Source: Clostridiales bacterium
GTDB taxonomy: Bacteria; Bacillota; Clostridia; Christensenellales; Pumilibacteraceae
Direction: 5' to 3'
DNA: 64,000 bases
NCBI GenBank assembly: GCA_014799665.1
Contig: JAAVHP010000012.1
Location: 62,001 to 126,000, forward strand
Shown: piece after piece, positions 48,467 to 55,861 of the stretch
How positions within the stretch are numbered: position 1 is the first letter of the stretch
How the letters are laid out: every line of letters begins with the position of its first letter
The notes under the pieces: model-generated
Databases searched by the model: none
Seen by the model: only the letters and a program-made list of their open reading frames with translations
What the model was told of the DNA's origin: nothing
Position numbers and translations under genes: made by a program

Positions 48467-48540
48467 GCAACCTTATCAGCCTTCCCCAAGTGGGGCATGG
48501 GGGTGGTGCACCAACGGGGCGGATGAGGGCACTCTAACGG
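48467..48540 (+). repeat. dispersed repeat family B, copy 1
   Basis: CCTTCCCCAAGTGGGGCATG, GGGTGGTGCACCAACGGG, GCGGATGAGGGCACTC. The G/C-rich core is internally self-complementary. Confidence 0.75.
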
Positions 48541-48611
48541 TTTTAGAAGGCGCGACAGGGCGCGCTTGATAAAATAAAAATTAAAAATTTCTTTAAGGAG
48601 AAAATGAAATC

Positions 48612-49193
48612 ATGAAAAAGACTGTTAAATCTCTTATCATCGCGGCTTCGGTCGCAGCTATCGCCGGTATCGGCGCTGTTTCGTTCGCGGCTTGGAATGC
48701 TAACGTTGATACGGACGTTGACGTAACGGGCGGTGCAACCGGTAACATTGCGGCAACCGTTGGTTTCGTTGTTGCCAATGCAGGCGATAACGCAACCGAT
48801 TTGTCCCTTTCCGGCGCTATCGTTCCCTACGACCAAAGCGCAGGTTATGCGGCGGACGGTGAAACTGAAGTGCAAGTTTGGAGCGTTGCGCTTGGCGATT
48901 ACAACGTTGACGCTGCGGCTTATAAGTTTACGCTTGATTATAAGACCGGCTATACTAACCCGCTTGATTCTTCTAGCTCGTTCTACTATTCGATTTCGGA
49001 TGCGGCAGTAACCGCTGCTCCCGCCGATCTTACCAGTTGGACGGCTCTCGGTTCCGATATAACGATGACTGCTCCCGATGCGGCGGGCACCGTTAGCGGC
49101 AAATATTTGAACATTGTTCTTGACTCCAGCAAAATGGCGGATATGGATATAACCGGTATTCAGTTCACGCTTACGCTTGCGGATGCTACCTAA
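48612..49193 (+). CDS. TasA/camelysin-like SipW-dependent protein 2
   Basis: This 193-residue paralogue of the preceding protein has signal peptide end VSFAAWNANV, the same DVDVTGGATGNI start of the mature chain, and C-terminal ITGIQFTLTLADAT. The two mature chains align at both ends and differ in the centre, which is typical of fibre subunits that pair as major and minor components. ATG 48612 lies 11 bases after AAGGAG. A nearer ATG at 48604 opens a four-codon frame (MKS stop) that overlaps the real start as ATGA. Confidence 0.82.
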   Translation: MKKTVKSLIIAASVAAIAGIGAVSFAAWNANVDTDVDVTGGATGNIAATVGFVVANAGDNATDLSLSGAIVPYDQSAGYAADGETEVQVWSVALGDYNVDAAAYKFTLDYKTGYTNPLDSSSSFYYSISDAAVTAAPADLTSWTALGSDITMTAPDAAGTVSGKYLNIVLDSSKMADMDITGIQFTLTLADAT

Positions 49194-49343
49194 TAATTAA
49201 TCGTATCTAATCGATAAAATTTGCTCAAATCTGTGATACCGTTACATAAAGGTATAAACTAAGGAAATTTTGCTTGTTTGCGCCCTTGGCGTAACAATAT
49301 CAAATGTGAATATGCGTACCCTGAGCGCGCAAGACAATCAACG

Positions 49344-49382
49344 AAACCGACTTCGTAAGAGGTCGGTTTTGTTTGTGTTTTT
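49344..49382 (+). terminator. terminator-like hairpin after the TasA-like genes
   Basis: AAACCGAC, a 10-base loop, GTCGGTTTTGTTTGTGTTTTT. Confidence 0.65.
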
Positions 49383-49458
49383 AATAAAAGCCTTCCCCAA
49401 ATGGGGAAGGGGAATAAGGATAAGTTTAATAGAACTATCACACGCAATACCCCCCCCT

Positions 49459-49660
49459 TGTCATTTCGAGCTTGCGAGAAATCTCTTGGCTTATATGGAA
49501 TTAGTAAAAGCAATAACGGAATTATGACATGGATAACGGCAGTCGTTCTAATTGGCTGTTATCTGCGTTTTGTTTTACTTAGCGCAATCGTTTGAGTTCG
49601 TTATAGCTTGTATCATAATCGAGCCGCTTCAAGAGATTCCTCGCCACCCTCGGAATGACA
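49459..49660. repeat. dispersed repeat family C, complete MITE-like copy
   Basis: The ends are inverted copies of about 30 bases: GTCATTTCGAGCTTGCGAG...ATCTCTTG at 49460-49489 and the complement of GTCATTCCGAGGGTGGCGAG...ATCTCTTG at 49630-49659. They enclose about 140 bases without a gene. A half copy of family B (49388-49425) precedes it and a family A copy follows, so the whole 49194-49800 gap is repeat-filled. Confidence 0.7.
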
Positions 49661-49680
49661 TGGGCATGGCTTAATCACAA

Positions 49681-49790
49681 TGTAATATCATAACGTAAAG
49701 AAATTATTCGGGTGAAAAACCAGTATAAATCATCTACGCCTACACCCGACACTAAAAGTTTCTTGCTTACTTCTTTTCAAATAAGTAAGG
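49681..49790 (+). repeat. dispersed repeat family A, copy 4
   Basis: ATAACGTAAAGAAATTATTC, GGGTGAAAAA, ACACCCGACACTAAAAG, TTTCTTGCTTACTTC and the CTTCTTTTCAAATAAG hairpin. Confidence 0.75.
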
Positions 49791-49800
49791 AAAAATTCGC

Positions 49801-49829
49801 TTGCCTTTTATGGAAGAATGTAGTATAAT
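49801..49829 (+). promoter_or_regulatory. promoter of TIM-barrel isomerase gene (near-leaderless)
   Basis: TTGCCT (49801-49806), 17 bases, TATAAT (49824-49829); nine bases to ATG 49839. Confidence 0.6.
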
Positions 49830-49838
49830 TTATGCGGT

Positions 49839-50633
49839 ATGAAAATTGGGATATCAACATCTACATTTTTCAACACGGTGCCGACCGACGGGGTATTCGA
49901 CATACTGCGTAAGCTAAGGTCGAATACGTGCGAGCTCTGTCTTAACACGTTCTCGGATTACGAGAAGATCTACGTAGACACGCTCGCGCAGTTCCGTGCG
50001 GGTATCGACGTCGTGGCGGTATCGCCGCTATCCATGCAGTTTGAGCCGCAGTTGTTCTCGCCGAACATGCGCGTACGCGCCGACGCGGAGCTGATCTTCC
50101 GTAAGGTCTGCTACGCGTGTTTTGCGTTCGGCGCGAAGTTCTACACGTTCCGCGGCCCTATCAACCTCACTAACGAGCGCGACTTCGACTACACGCGGTT
50201 ATCCCAGCGCTTGGCGCAGCTTATCGACCTTGCCGCTACATACGGCGTCAATCTCTCGCTCAGGAATATGCAATGGTCGTACGCGGCAACGCCCGAATTC
50301 TTCAAGCGAATACTCGAACGCTGTCCGCGGCTGTATGCGTCGTTCAGTATGCATCAGGCGGAGAACGCGGGTTACGATATTCGCGAGTTCCTCGACGTAT
50401 GTCCGCCCGAGCGCGTGAGTCATCTCGCAGTACAAGACTTTATCAAGTCCGAGTGGTGTTTGCCCGGTCGTGGCAAGTATCGGTTCGACAAGCTGTTCGC
50501 AGACCTCGAACGCCGTCACGTAACCGCGCCCGTGCTCATCGCCGCAAACAGCAATTCGTACACCGATTTTGTTCAGATCCGCGACAGCTTCGAGCATCTC
50601 GTTACCGAGTACAAGGAAGCGACGGGGAATTAA
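49839..50633 (+). CDS. xylose-isomerase-like TIM-barrel protein (sugar phosphate isomerase/epimerase family)
   Basis: This 264-residue protein has the pattern of the AP-endonuclease-2/sugar-isomerase barrel: MKIGISTSTFF at strand 1, FGAKFYTFRGP, YGVNLSLRNMQW (normally ExN.. with metal-binding Glu), SFSMHQAENAG, VSHLAVQDF and APVLIAANS at the last strand. Several canonical metal ligands (Glu, His) are not clearly retained, for example LRNM where LENH is usual. It may therefore be a diverged or non-catalytic member. There is no ribosome site, and the mRNA is predicted to have about 3 leader bases. No pathway partner is adjacent. Confidence 0.72.
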   Translation: MKIGISTSTFFNTVPTDGVFDILRKLRSNTCELCLNTFSDYEKIYVDTLAQFRAGIDVVAVSPLSMQFEPQLFSPNMRVRADAELIFRKVCYACFAFGAKFYTFRGPINLTNERDFDYTRLSQRLAQLIDLAATYGVNLSLRNMQWSYAATPEFFKRILERCPRLYASFSMHQAENAGYDIREFLDVCPPERVSHLAVQDFIKSEWCLPGRGKYRFDKLFADLERRHVTAPVLIAANSNSYTDFVQIRDSFEHLVTEYKEATGN

Positions 50634-50636
50634 AAA

Positions 50637-50720
50637 GGATAGATTGATAGAGCCCTCATCCACCGCAAGCGGTCCCCCCCACCCCATGCCCCCATTTGGG
50701 GAAGGCGAATAAGGATAAAT
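50637..50720 (+). repeat. dispersed repeat family B, copy 2
   Basis: GAGCCCTCATCCACCGCAAG, CGGTCCCCCCCACCCCATG and CCCCCATTTGGGGAAGGCG, followed by AATAAGGATAAAT. A degenerate family C half (about 50720-50757) follows. Confidence 0.75.
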
Positions 50721-50760
50721 CAAAGCGAGATTGTTTGATTCTTTGCTAACGCTGAGATTG

Positions 50761-50850
50761 ATAGTGCGGCGTAAAGCAATAAATATCGAAACGAAGCTAA
50801 TCGGGTGAAACAATCTACAAACCACCTTAGCAAACACACGACAGTAAAAA
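50761..50850 (+). repeat. dispersed repeat family A, copy 5 (truncated)
   Basis: GCGGCGTAAAGCAATAAATA, CGAAACGAAGCTAATCGGG and CAAACACACGACAGTAAAA; the terminal hairpin is missing. It ends directly before the pgk ribosome site. Confidence 0.7.
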
Positions 50851-50873
50851 TAATCCAGAAAGGAGATTTAATT

Positions 50874-52178
50874 ATGAACAAGAAAACAGTTCGTGACGTA
50901 GACGTAAAGGGCAAGAAAGTTCTTGTCCGCTGCGACTTCAACGTACCTATGAAGGACGGCGTTATCACCGACGAGAACCGCATTCTCGGCGCGCTGCCGA
51001 CCATCAAGTATTTGCTCGATCAGGGCGCGAAGGTCACGCTTTGCTCGCACATGGGCAAGCCGCATTCCATTCTTTCCGCCGAGGTTAAGCTCAACAAGAA
51101 AGACAAGAAAAAGGTCGAGGCGGGCGAAACGACTGCCGAAGCCATAATCGAGAAAGCGAAAAAGGACGAGCCGAAAAAGCTCACGCTTGCGCCCGTCGCG
51201 GCTAGGCTTAACGAGCTGCTCGGCGGCAAAGTAACGTTCGCTAAGGACGTTATCGGTCCCGACGCTACAGCTAAGCGCAAGGCGCTCAAAGCGGGCGAGG
51301 CTGTGCTCATCGAGAACCTGCGCTTCCATTGGGAAGAAGAAGGCAAGGACGAGGCGTTCTGTAAAGCGCTCGCCGCCGACGCCGAAGTGTACGTAAACGA
51401 CGCGTTCGGCACGGCGCACCGCTCGCACGCGTCGACTGCGGCTATCGTCGAGTACGGCATTATCAAGACGGCGGTCTGCGGCTGCCTTATCGAGAAAGAG
51501 CTCTCGGTCATGGGCGCGACCATCGAGAACCCGCCGCACCCGTTCGTTGCTATTCTTGGCGGCGCTAAGGTTGCCGACAAGCTCAACGTTATTTCCAACC
51601 TCCTCGAAAAATGCGACACGCTCATCATCGGCGGCGGCATGGCGTATACCTTCCTTAAAGCCAAGGGCTACGAGGTCGGCACTTCGCTTCTCGACGAGGA
51701 GAAGATCGGCTACTGCAAGGACATGATCGACAAAGCGGCTAAGCTCGGCAAAGAGCTCGTTCTGCCTATCGATACCGTTATCACTTCGCATTTCCCCGAG
51801 CCTATCGACGAGGCTATCGAGGTCAAGACCGTTCCGTCGAACGCTATCCCCGCAGACATGATGGGTATGGATATCGGCGAGAAAACGCGCGCGCTGTACG
51901 CGAGCAAGGTCGCGGGCGCGAAAGCCGTTGTTTGGAACGGACCTATGGGCGTGTTCGAGAACCCCACGCTCGCTAAGGGCACGATCGCTGTTGCGCAGGC
52001 GCTCGCCGACGTATACGGCAAGTGCACCACGATCATCGGCGGCGGCGACAGTGCTGCTGCGGTCAAACAGCTCGGCTTCGCCGATAAGATGAGCCACATA
52101 AGCACCGGTGGCGGCGCGTCGCTCGAATACCTCGAAGGCAAGGTTTTGCCGGGCATTGCGTGCTTGAATGACAAGTAA
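50874..52178 (+). CDS. pgk: phosphoglycerate kinase
   Basis: This 434-residue glycolytic enzyme transfers phosphate between 1,3-bisphosphoglycerate and ADP. Conserved blocks are [68 protein letters not shown] and [28 protein letters not shown]. It is about 40 residues longer than the B. subtilis enzyme because of a lysine/glutamate-rich insertion after the SHMGKP loop (residues 64-102, with [19 protein letters not shown]). ATG 50874 follows AAAGGAG and is preferred to an upstream in-frame start inside a repeat. It is not accompanied by gap or tpi here. Confidence 0.95.
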   Translation: MNKKTVRDVDVKGKKVLVRCDFNVPMKDGVITDENRILGALPTIKYLLDQGAKVTLCSHMGKPHSILSAEVKLNKKDKKKVEAGETTAEAIIEKAKKDEPKKLTLAPVAARLNELLGGKVTFAKDVIGPDATAKRKALKAGEAVLIENLRFHWEEEGKDEAFCKALAADAEVYVNDAFGTAHRSHASTAAIVEYGIIKTAVCGCLIEKELSVMGATIENPPHPFVAILGGAKVADKLNVISNLLEKCDTLIIGGGMAYTFLKAKGYEVGTSLLDEEKIGYCKDMIDKAAKLGKELVLPIDTVITSHFPEPIDEAIEVKTVPSNAIPADMMGMDIGEKTRALYASKVAGAKAVVWNGPMGVFENPTLAKGTIAVAQALADVYGKCTTIIGGGDSAAAVKQLGFADKMSHISTGGGASLEYLEGKVLPGIACLNDK

Positions 52179-52189
52179 AAAATAATTAA

Positions 52190-52340
52190 GGATAGATTTT
52201 ATAGTGCCCTCATCCGCCCCGTTGGGGCACCACCCCCATGCCCCCAATTAGGGAAGGCTTAGAGTGGTTCAGCTCGACCACCTTATGCCTTCCCCCGAAT
52301 GGGGAAGGGGGACCACGTAGTGGTGGATGAGGGCATTACT
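52190..52340. repeat. dispersed repeat family B, two inverted copies
   Basis: One copy reads GTGCCCTCATCCGCCCCGTT...CCCATGCCCCCAATTAGGG; the second is its inverse, CTTCCCCCGAATGGGGAAGG...TGGTGGATGAGGGCA. Together they form a roughly 150-base imperfect palindrome between pgk and the next gene. Confidence 0.8.
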
Positions 52341-52360
52341 TAATTAAAACGTATTTTATC

Positions 52361-52699
52361 ATGAAAGACAAAACGGCTCGGGCGCTCGCTATCGTTGCGC
52401 TTGTGTTCATGGGAATATTCGTCGTTGCGCTAATTACGACGATAATCGATCGAACGCTGCTCGGCGGTAGTATCGGGTTTATCGCGCTCGCTTCGGGCGT
52501 TATAACGCTCGTTCTGTTCGTCATACTTAAAGCCGACGGCAGAGGCTACTCGCTCACGCAAATGAAAAACGAGAGCGAGATGGCGGAGATCGAGCGCGCC
52601 ATACAAGAGAAAATCGAGCAGGAAAAACAAAAGCAAAAACAGGCGAGTGAAGAACCACCGCAAGTCGACGAGGAAGAAGAAAACTCGAATAATAATTAA
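52361..52699 (+). CDS. small two-helix membrane protein with acidic coiled tail
   Basis: This 112-residue protein has membrane helices at about residues 8-28 and 36-56. A cytoplasmic tail follows with EMAEIERAIQEKIEQEKQKQ, a charged coiled-coil, and an Asp/Glu/Asn-rich end. No known family is recognised. ATG 52361 has no ribosome site; TATTTT ends three bases upstream. A long terminator follows the gene, so it forms its own unit. Confidence 0.68.
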   Translation: MKDKTARALAIVALVFMGIFVVALITTIIDRTLLGGSIGFIALASGVITLVLFVILKADGRGYSLTQMKNESEMAEIERAIQEKIEQEKQKQKQASEEPPQVDEEEENSNNN

Positions 52700-52703
52700 A
52701 CTG

Positions 52704-52739
52704 AAAGCACGGGTAACAGGGAGTTATCCGTGCTTTTTT
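52704..52739 (+). terminator. terminator after the small membrane protein
   Basis: GCACGGGTAAC...GTTATCCGTGC with AAA before and TTTTTT after. Confidence 0.9.
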
Positions 52740-52741
52740 GC

Positions 52742-52863
52742 GACTAGATTCTTCGCTATCGCTCAGAATTGCAATACGCTTCGGCTTGAATAAGGATAGA
52801 TTGAGAAATGCCCGATGCCCCTACGGGCACCACCCCCATGCCCCCATTTGGGGAAGGCGAAAT
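52742..52863 (+). repeat. repeat family C half copy followed by family B copy
   Basis: AGATTCTTCGCTATCGCTCAG (52745-52765) is a single arm of family C. ATGCCCCTACGGGCACCACC...CCCATTTGGGGAAGGCG (52813-52860) is family B. Confidence 0.7.
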
Positions 52864-52902
52864 GTGGTTTGGCTTAATAACAAGGTAATATCTCAAACGT
52901 AA

Positions 52903-52944
52903 ATTTTTTTTGTTACTTCTTTTACAAAAGAAGTAACAAAAAAA
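52903..52944. repeat. repeat family A hairpin only
   Basis: TTTTTGTTACTTCTTTTAC pairs with AAAAGAAGTAACAAAAA; the upstream half is reduced to ATATCTCAAACGTAAA. Confidence 0.7.
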
Positions 52945-52957
52945 ATTAAATTCGGTA

Positions 52958-52986
52958 TTGACAAACATTCATATGCATGCTATAAT
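52958..52986 (+). promoter_or_regulatory. promoter of InlB-repeat lipoprotein 1
   Basis: TTGACA (52958-52963), 17 bases, TATAAT (52981-52986). The leader holds a short CGTGT/ACACG hairpin (52996-53011) and GAGAGGG before the start. Confidence 0.78.
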
Positions 52987-53036
52987 GATACTAAGCGTGT
53001 ACAAAAACACGGCTATTTGGATATAAGAGAGGGAAA

Positions 53037-55727
53037 ATGATGAAAAAGTCAAAGTTAGCTTTTGCGGTACTTGCAACGACTATTTTTGTAGCGTCATCGA
53101 GCGCTCTTGTCGCTTGCGGTAAAAGCCGGTTGTCAGATGAAGATGACTCCACCTTCACAATAACGTTCGACGCCAACGGCGGCATGCTCACGACAGGCGT
53201 CACAACCACTACGCTAACCACCGGTACGGACGGCAAGCTTACCGAGCTTCCCACCGCCACAAACGGAACGTACACGTTTAACGGCTGGTACACGGCGCAA
53301 GCGGGCGGTACGAAAATCAGCTTGGACTTCACGTTTAACGCTGCCACCACTGTGTACGCGCAGTGGGGGGATGCTCCTTTTGTGCCCGGCGACACGACTT
53401 ACGTCATCACGTTCAATGCCGGCGACGGCGTGTTCGCCAACGGCAGTAAAACCTATCAAGCCTCGACGGACACGAGCGGCAAGATCCCCGTGTATAACGA
53501 TATCACAGATCCGTTGAAAGACAACTGCGAGTTCCTTGGCTGGACGCTTGACGGCACGACAATAGCCGACGTGTATTCGTATACGTTCTCGGATAACGCC
53601 GTTCTTTATGCGACCTATACCGAGGAAGAACTCAGCGATTTTCTTTGCCTCGTAAACGACAACGAGAAAAAGATAAACATGACGTTGTACACTCAGCCCG
53701 ACATCAACGGTGATCCGCGCGCGTACGAGTACCAGATAGGCGATCCCGGCGTAGCGTTGAATGCGGGCGATATTATAACGTTCAGCATTATCGACGAGCA
53801 CTCTGCGGACAACACCGACGTTTCGGGCGATCTGGAATTCTTCGTCAGCAAAACGGGCAACGGCGTCGAGGCGGAAAGCACTTCTGAAAAAGTAACTTCG
53901 GTTAAGATCCTTCACGACGCAAATTACCAAATTTACCTTAAATGGTACGACGCGGACGACGAGGGTGGTAACTGCTTCGTTCTTGATATCAGCGACAAAT
54001 CGGGCACTGGCGTAACTGTTCCGGGCGAGATAGTCGAGGATGCGCCCGAGGTAGCGTTTACTTTGTCTGACGGCTCTGAAATCAATCTTAAATCGGTTGT
54101 CGTAGAAGCTCCCGACACCGCGCTGTATCAGTATACGAGCGTACAAGGCTCGGTAACGCTCACTAAGGGCGAGGTCATAACCGTAACGATCGAGGGCAAC
54201 GCTCCCCCTGCGGGCAGGTTCGGTATGCGCGATTCTTCGCACGGTATCGAAATCGAAGGCAACAAGATAAAGGTTCTTGCCGACGGCTACTTCTCGCTGT
54301 ACTTACGCTACTATGAAGCTACCGCGAAGGACGACGAGTGGTGGGAAGTCGAAATGAGCGACGGCAAGACGGATACGCTTACCGACGGTGCTTACTACAT
54401 TGTAGGCGGGATGAACGGTTGGGCGGCAAAGGAAGCTTACGAGCTTGTAGACGGCACGATAACCGTCGACCTTACCGCTGGCGTTGAGTTTAAAGTCGCG
54501 TCTTACTATGAAGAGAAACCCGCAGACGTTGCTGCTAGCGATTATAAAAACGGTATAACCTGGGGCGCGGGTAAATATAGCTTCGGCTGGTATCAAGTAA
54601 CCGATGAATCGCAAGAGTATATCGAAGATACTTCGGAAACCACCGACAAAAATATTAAAGTGCTTACTACGGGCAAGTATACGATAACCGTCGTTGGCAC
54701 TGCACCCGGTGCCCAAATCAGCATCGAACCGTTCGGTACGGTCGCAACCGAGCCCGAGCATACGATTACCGTTGACGCGGGCGACGGCACTTATAATGGT
54801 GCGGAAACTCTAACGACTAATGATAAGGGCAGACTTACGGCGCTTCCGAGCGATCCCACTCCGCCTACCGATATGGTTTTTGTTGGCTGGTATACCGAAC
54901 AAACGGGCGGAACCAAAATAACGCTGTCCACTAAGTTTACCGCCGACGTCACTATCTATGCGAGATATCAGGATGCAAACGAAGTATCGGCAAACGTAAT
55001 TATGTCGGGTAACGCCGTTGTGACAGAGCTTAAATCGACTCCCGTAGGCGGTAGCGATTCGGCAGAAGCGCAATATTCCGCAACCGGTTTGGCTTTAACC
55101 AAAGATCAGAAGATTTCGTTTAATCTCGAAGTCGACGACGCAACCGGCACTACGGGCGGTAAACCCGTTAAGTTTGTTGTAGACGAATACAGCAAAGGCG
55201 TTATAGTTCAGGGTATTTACACGACGGGCACAATTTATACGGAAGTTACCATAGCGGTAACGGGAACGTATGCCGTCTATCTTAAACATTATGAGACTGA
55301 CGGTGAACAATGGGTGCTCTATATCGAAACTACTGCGGCAGGCGCTGCGGCAGTAACGGGCACGGAAAAACCGTCTACCAATCGCGTTGATGTAGACGAG
55401 GTTGGTGCCTGCTATATGGTCGGCAAGTTCGGCGGCGAAGAAAGCTGGACGCAAGGCATAAAGATGACTCCTCAAACTAATCAGTGGACTTTTAAGTATA
55501 CTTTCGAAGTAGGCGATTTGATTAGATTTGACGAGGTTGTTTCCGCCACTGACATTTACAAGCATGATACGGTCCAAGATAACTGCAAGGATCACTATAA
55601 CAAGACTTTCAAGCAGGTGACCAAAGACGGTGTAACCTATCTCGAAGTGCAGACGGCGGGCACGTATACTTTCTATGTTAAGTCTTCGTCTAATAGCGAC
55701 CATCCCAACGAGATTTGGATTGCCTAA
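53037..55727 (+). CDS. InlB-repeat surface lipoprotein 1, 896 aa
   Basis: The signal peptide has a lipobox-like LVAC around residues 24-27. The mature protein contains InlB-type repeats near 38-110 (ITFDANGGM...GWYT...YAQW), 118-190 and 585-650. Between them are two or three larger beta domains with a shared signature (EFFVSKTGNGVEA, IYLKWYDADDEG, YYIVGGMNGWAAKEAYEL, YLKHYETDGEQW), related to starch- or glycan-binding folds. Two close relatives follow at 55862 and 62944. It starts ATG ATG (53037/53040) after GAGAGGG. It is probably an outward-facing adhesin or carbohydrate-binding protein; no catalytic motif is seen. Confidence 0.78.
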   Translation: MMKKSKLAFAVLATTIFVASSSALVACGKSRLSDEDDSTFTITFDANGGMLTTGVTTTTLTTGTDGKLTELPTATNGTYTFNGWYTAQAGGTKISLDFTFNAATTVYAQWGDAPFVPGDTTYVITFNAGDGVFANGSKTYQASTDTSGKIPVYNDITDPLKDNCEFLGWTLDGTTIADVYSYTFSDNAVLYATYTEEELSDFLCLVNDNEKKINMTLYTQPDINGDPRAYEYQIGDPGVALNAGDIITFSIIDEHSADNTDVSGDLEFFVSKTGNGVEAESTSEKVTSVKILHDANYQIYLKWYDADDEGGNCFVLDISDKSGTGVTVPGEIVEDAPEVAFTLSDGSEINLKSVVVEAPDTALYQYTSVQGSVTLTKGEVITVTIEGNAPPAGRFGMRDSSHGIEIEGNKIKVLADGYFSLYLRYYEATAKDDEWWEVEMSDGKTDTLTDGAYYIVGGMNGWAAKEAYELVDGTITVDLTAGVEFKVASYYEEKPADVAASDYKNGITWGAGKYSFGWYQVTDESQEYIEDTSETTDKNIKVLTTGKYTITVVGTAPGAQISIEPFGTVATEPEHTITVDAGDGTYNGAETLTTNDKGRLTALPSDPTPPTDMVFVGWYTEQTGGTKITLSTKFTADVTIYARYQDANEVSANVIMSGNAVVTELKSTPVGGSDSAEAQYSATGLALTKDQKISFNLEVDDATGTTGGKPVKFVVDEYSKGVIVQGIYTTGTIYTEVTIAVTGTYAVYLKHYETDGEQWVLYIETTAAGAAAVTGTEKPSTNRVDVDEVGACYMVGKFGGEESWTQGIKMTPQTNQWTFKYTFEVGDLIRFDEVVSATDIYKHDTVQDNCKDHYNKTFKQVTKDGVTYLEVQTAGTYTFYVKSSSNSDHPNEIWIA

Positions 55728-55752
55728 TCCCTACAAAATATCCGTTTGGGTA

Positions 55753-55782
55753 TTGACAATGTATAAACAAAAGTGCTATAAT
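55753..55782 (+). promoter_or_regulatory. promoter of InlB-repeat lipoprotein 2
   Basis: TTGACA (55753-55758), 18 bases, TATAAT (55777-55782). Confidence 0.75.
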
Positions 55783-55800
55783 TCAATCAACCAGAACACT

Positions 55801-55828
55801 CGGGTTTGGTGCGTAAGCGCCGAACCCG
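55801..55828 (+). promoter_or_regulatory. leader hairpin of InlB-repeat lipoprotein 2
   Basis: CGGGTTTGGTGCG and CGCCGAACCCG pair around TAAG in the 5' leader, about 34 bases before the start. A related hairpin (GGTTTGG...CCAAACC) stands in the leader of lipoprotein 3. Confidence 0.6.
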
Positions 55829-55861
55829 TATGTGTGTAAAAATTCTTTATTTAGAGGATAG

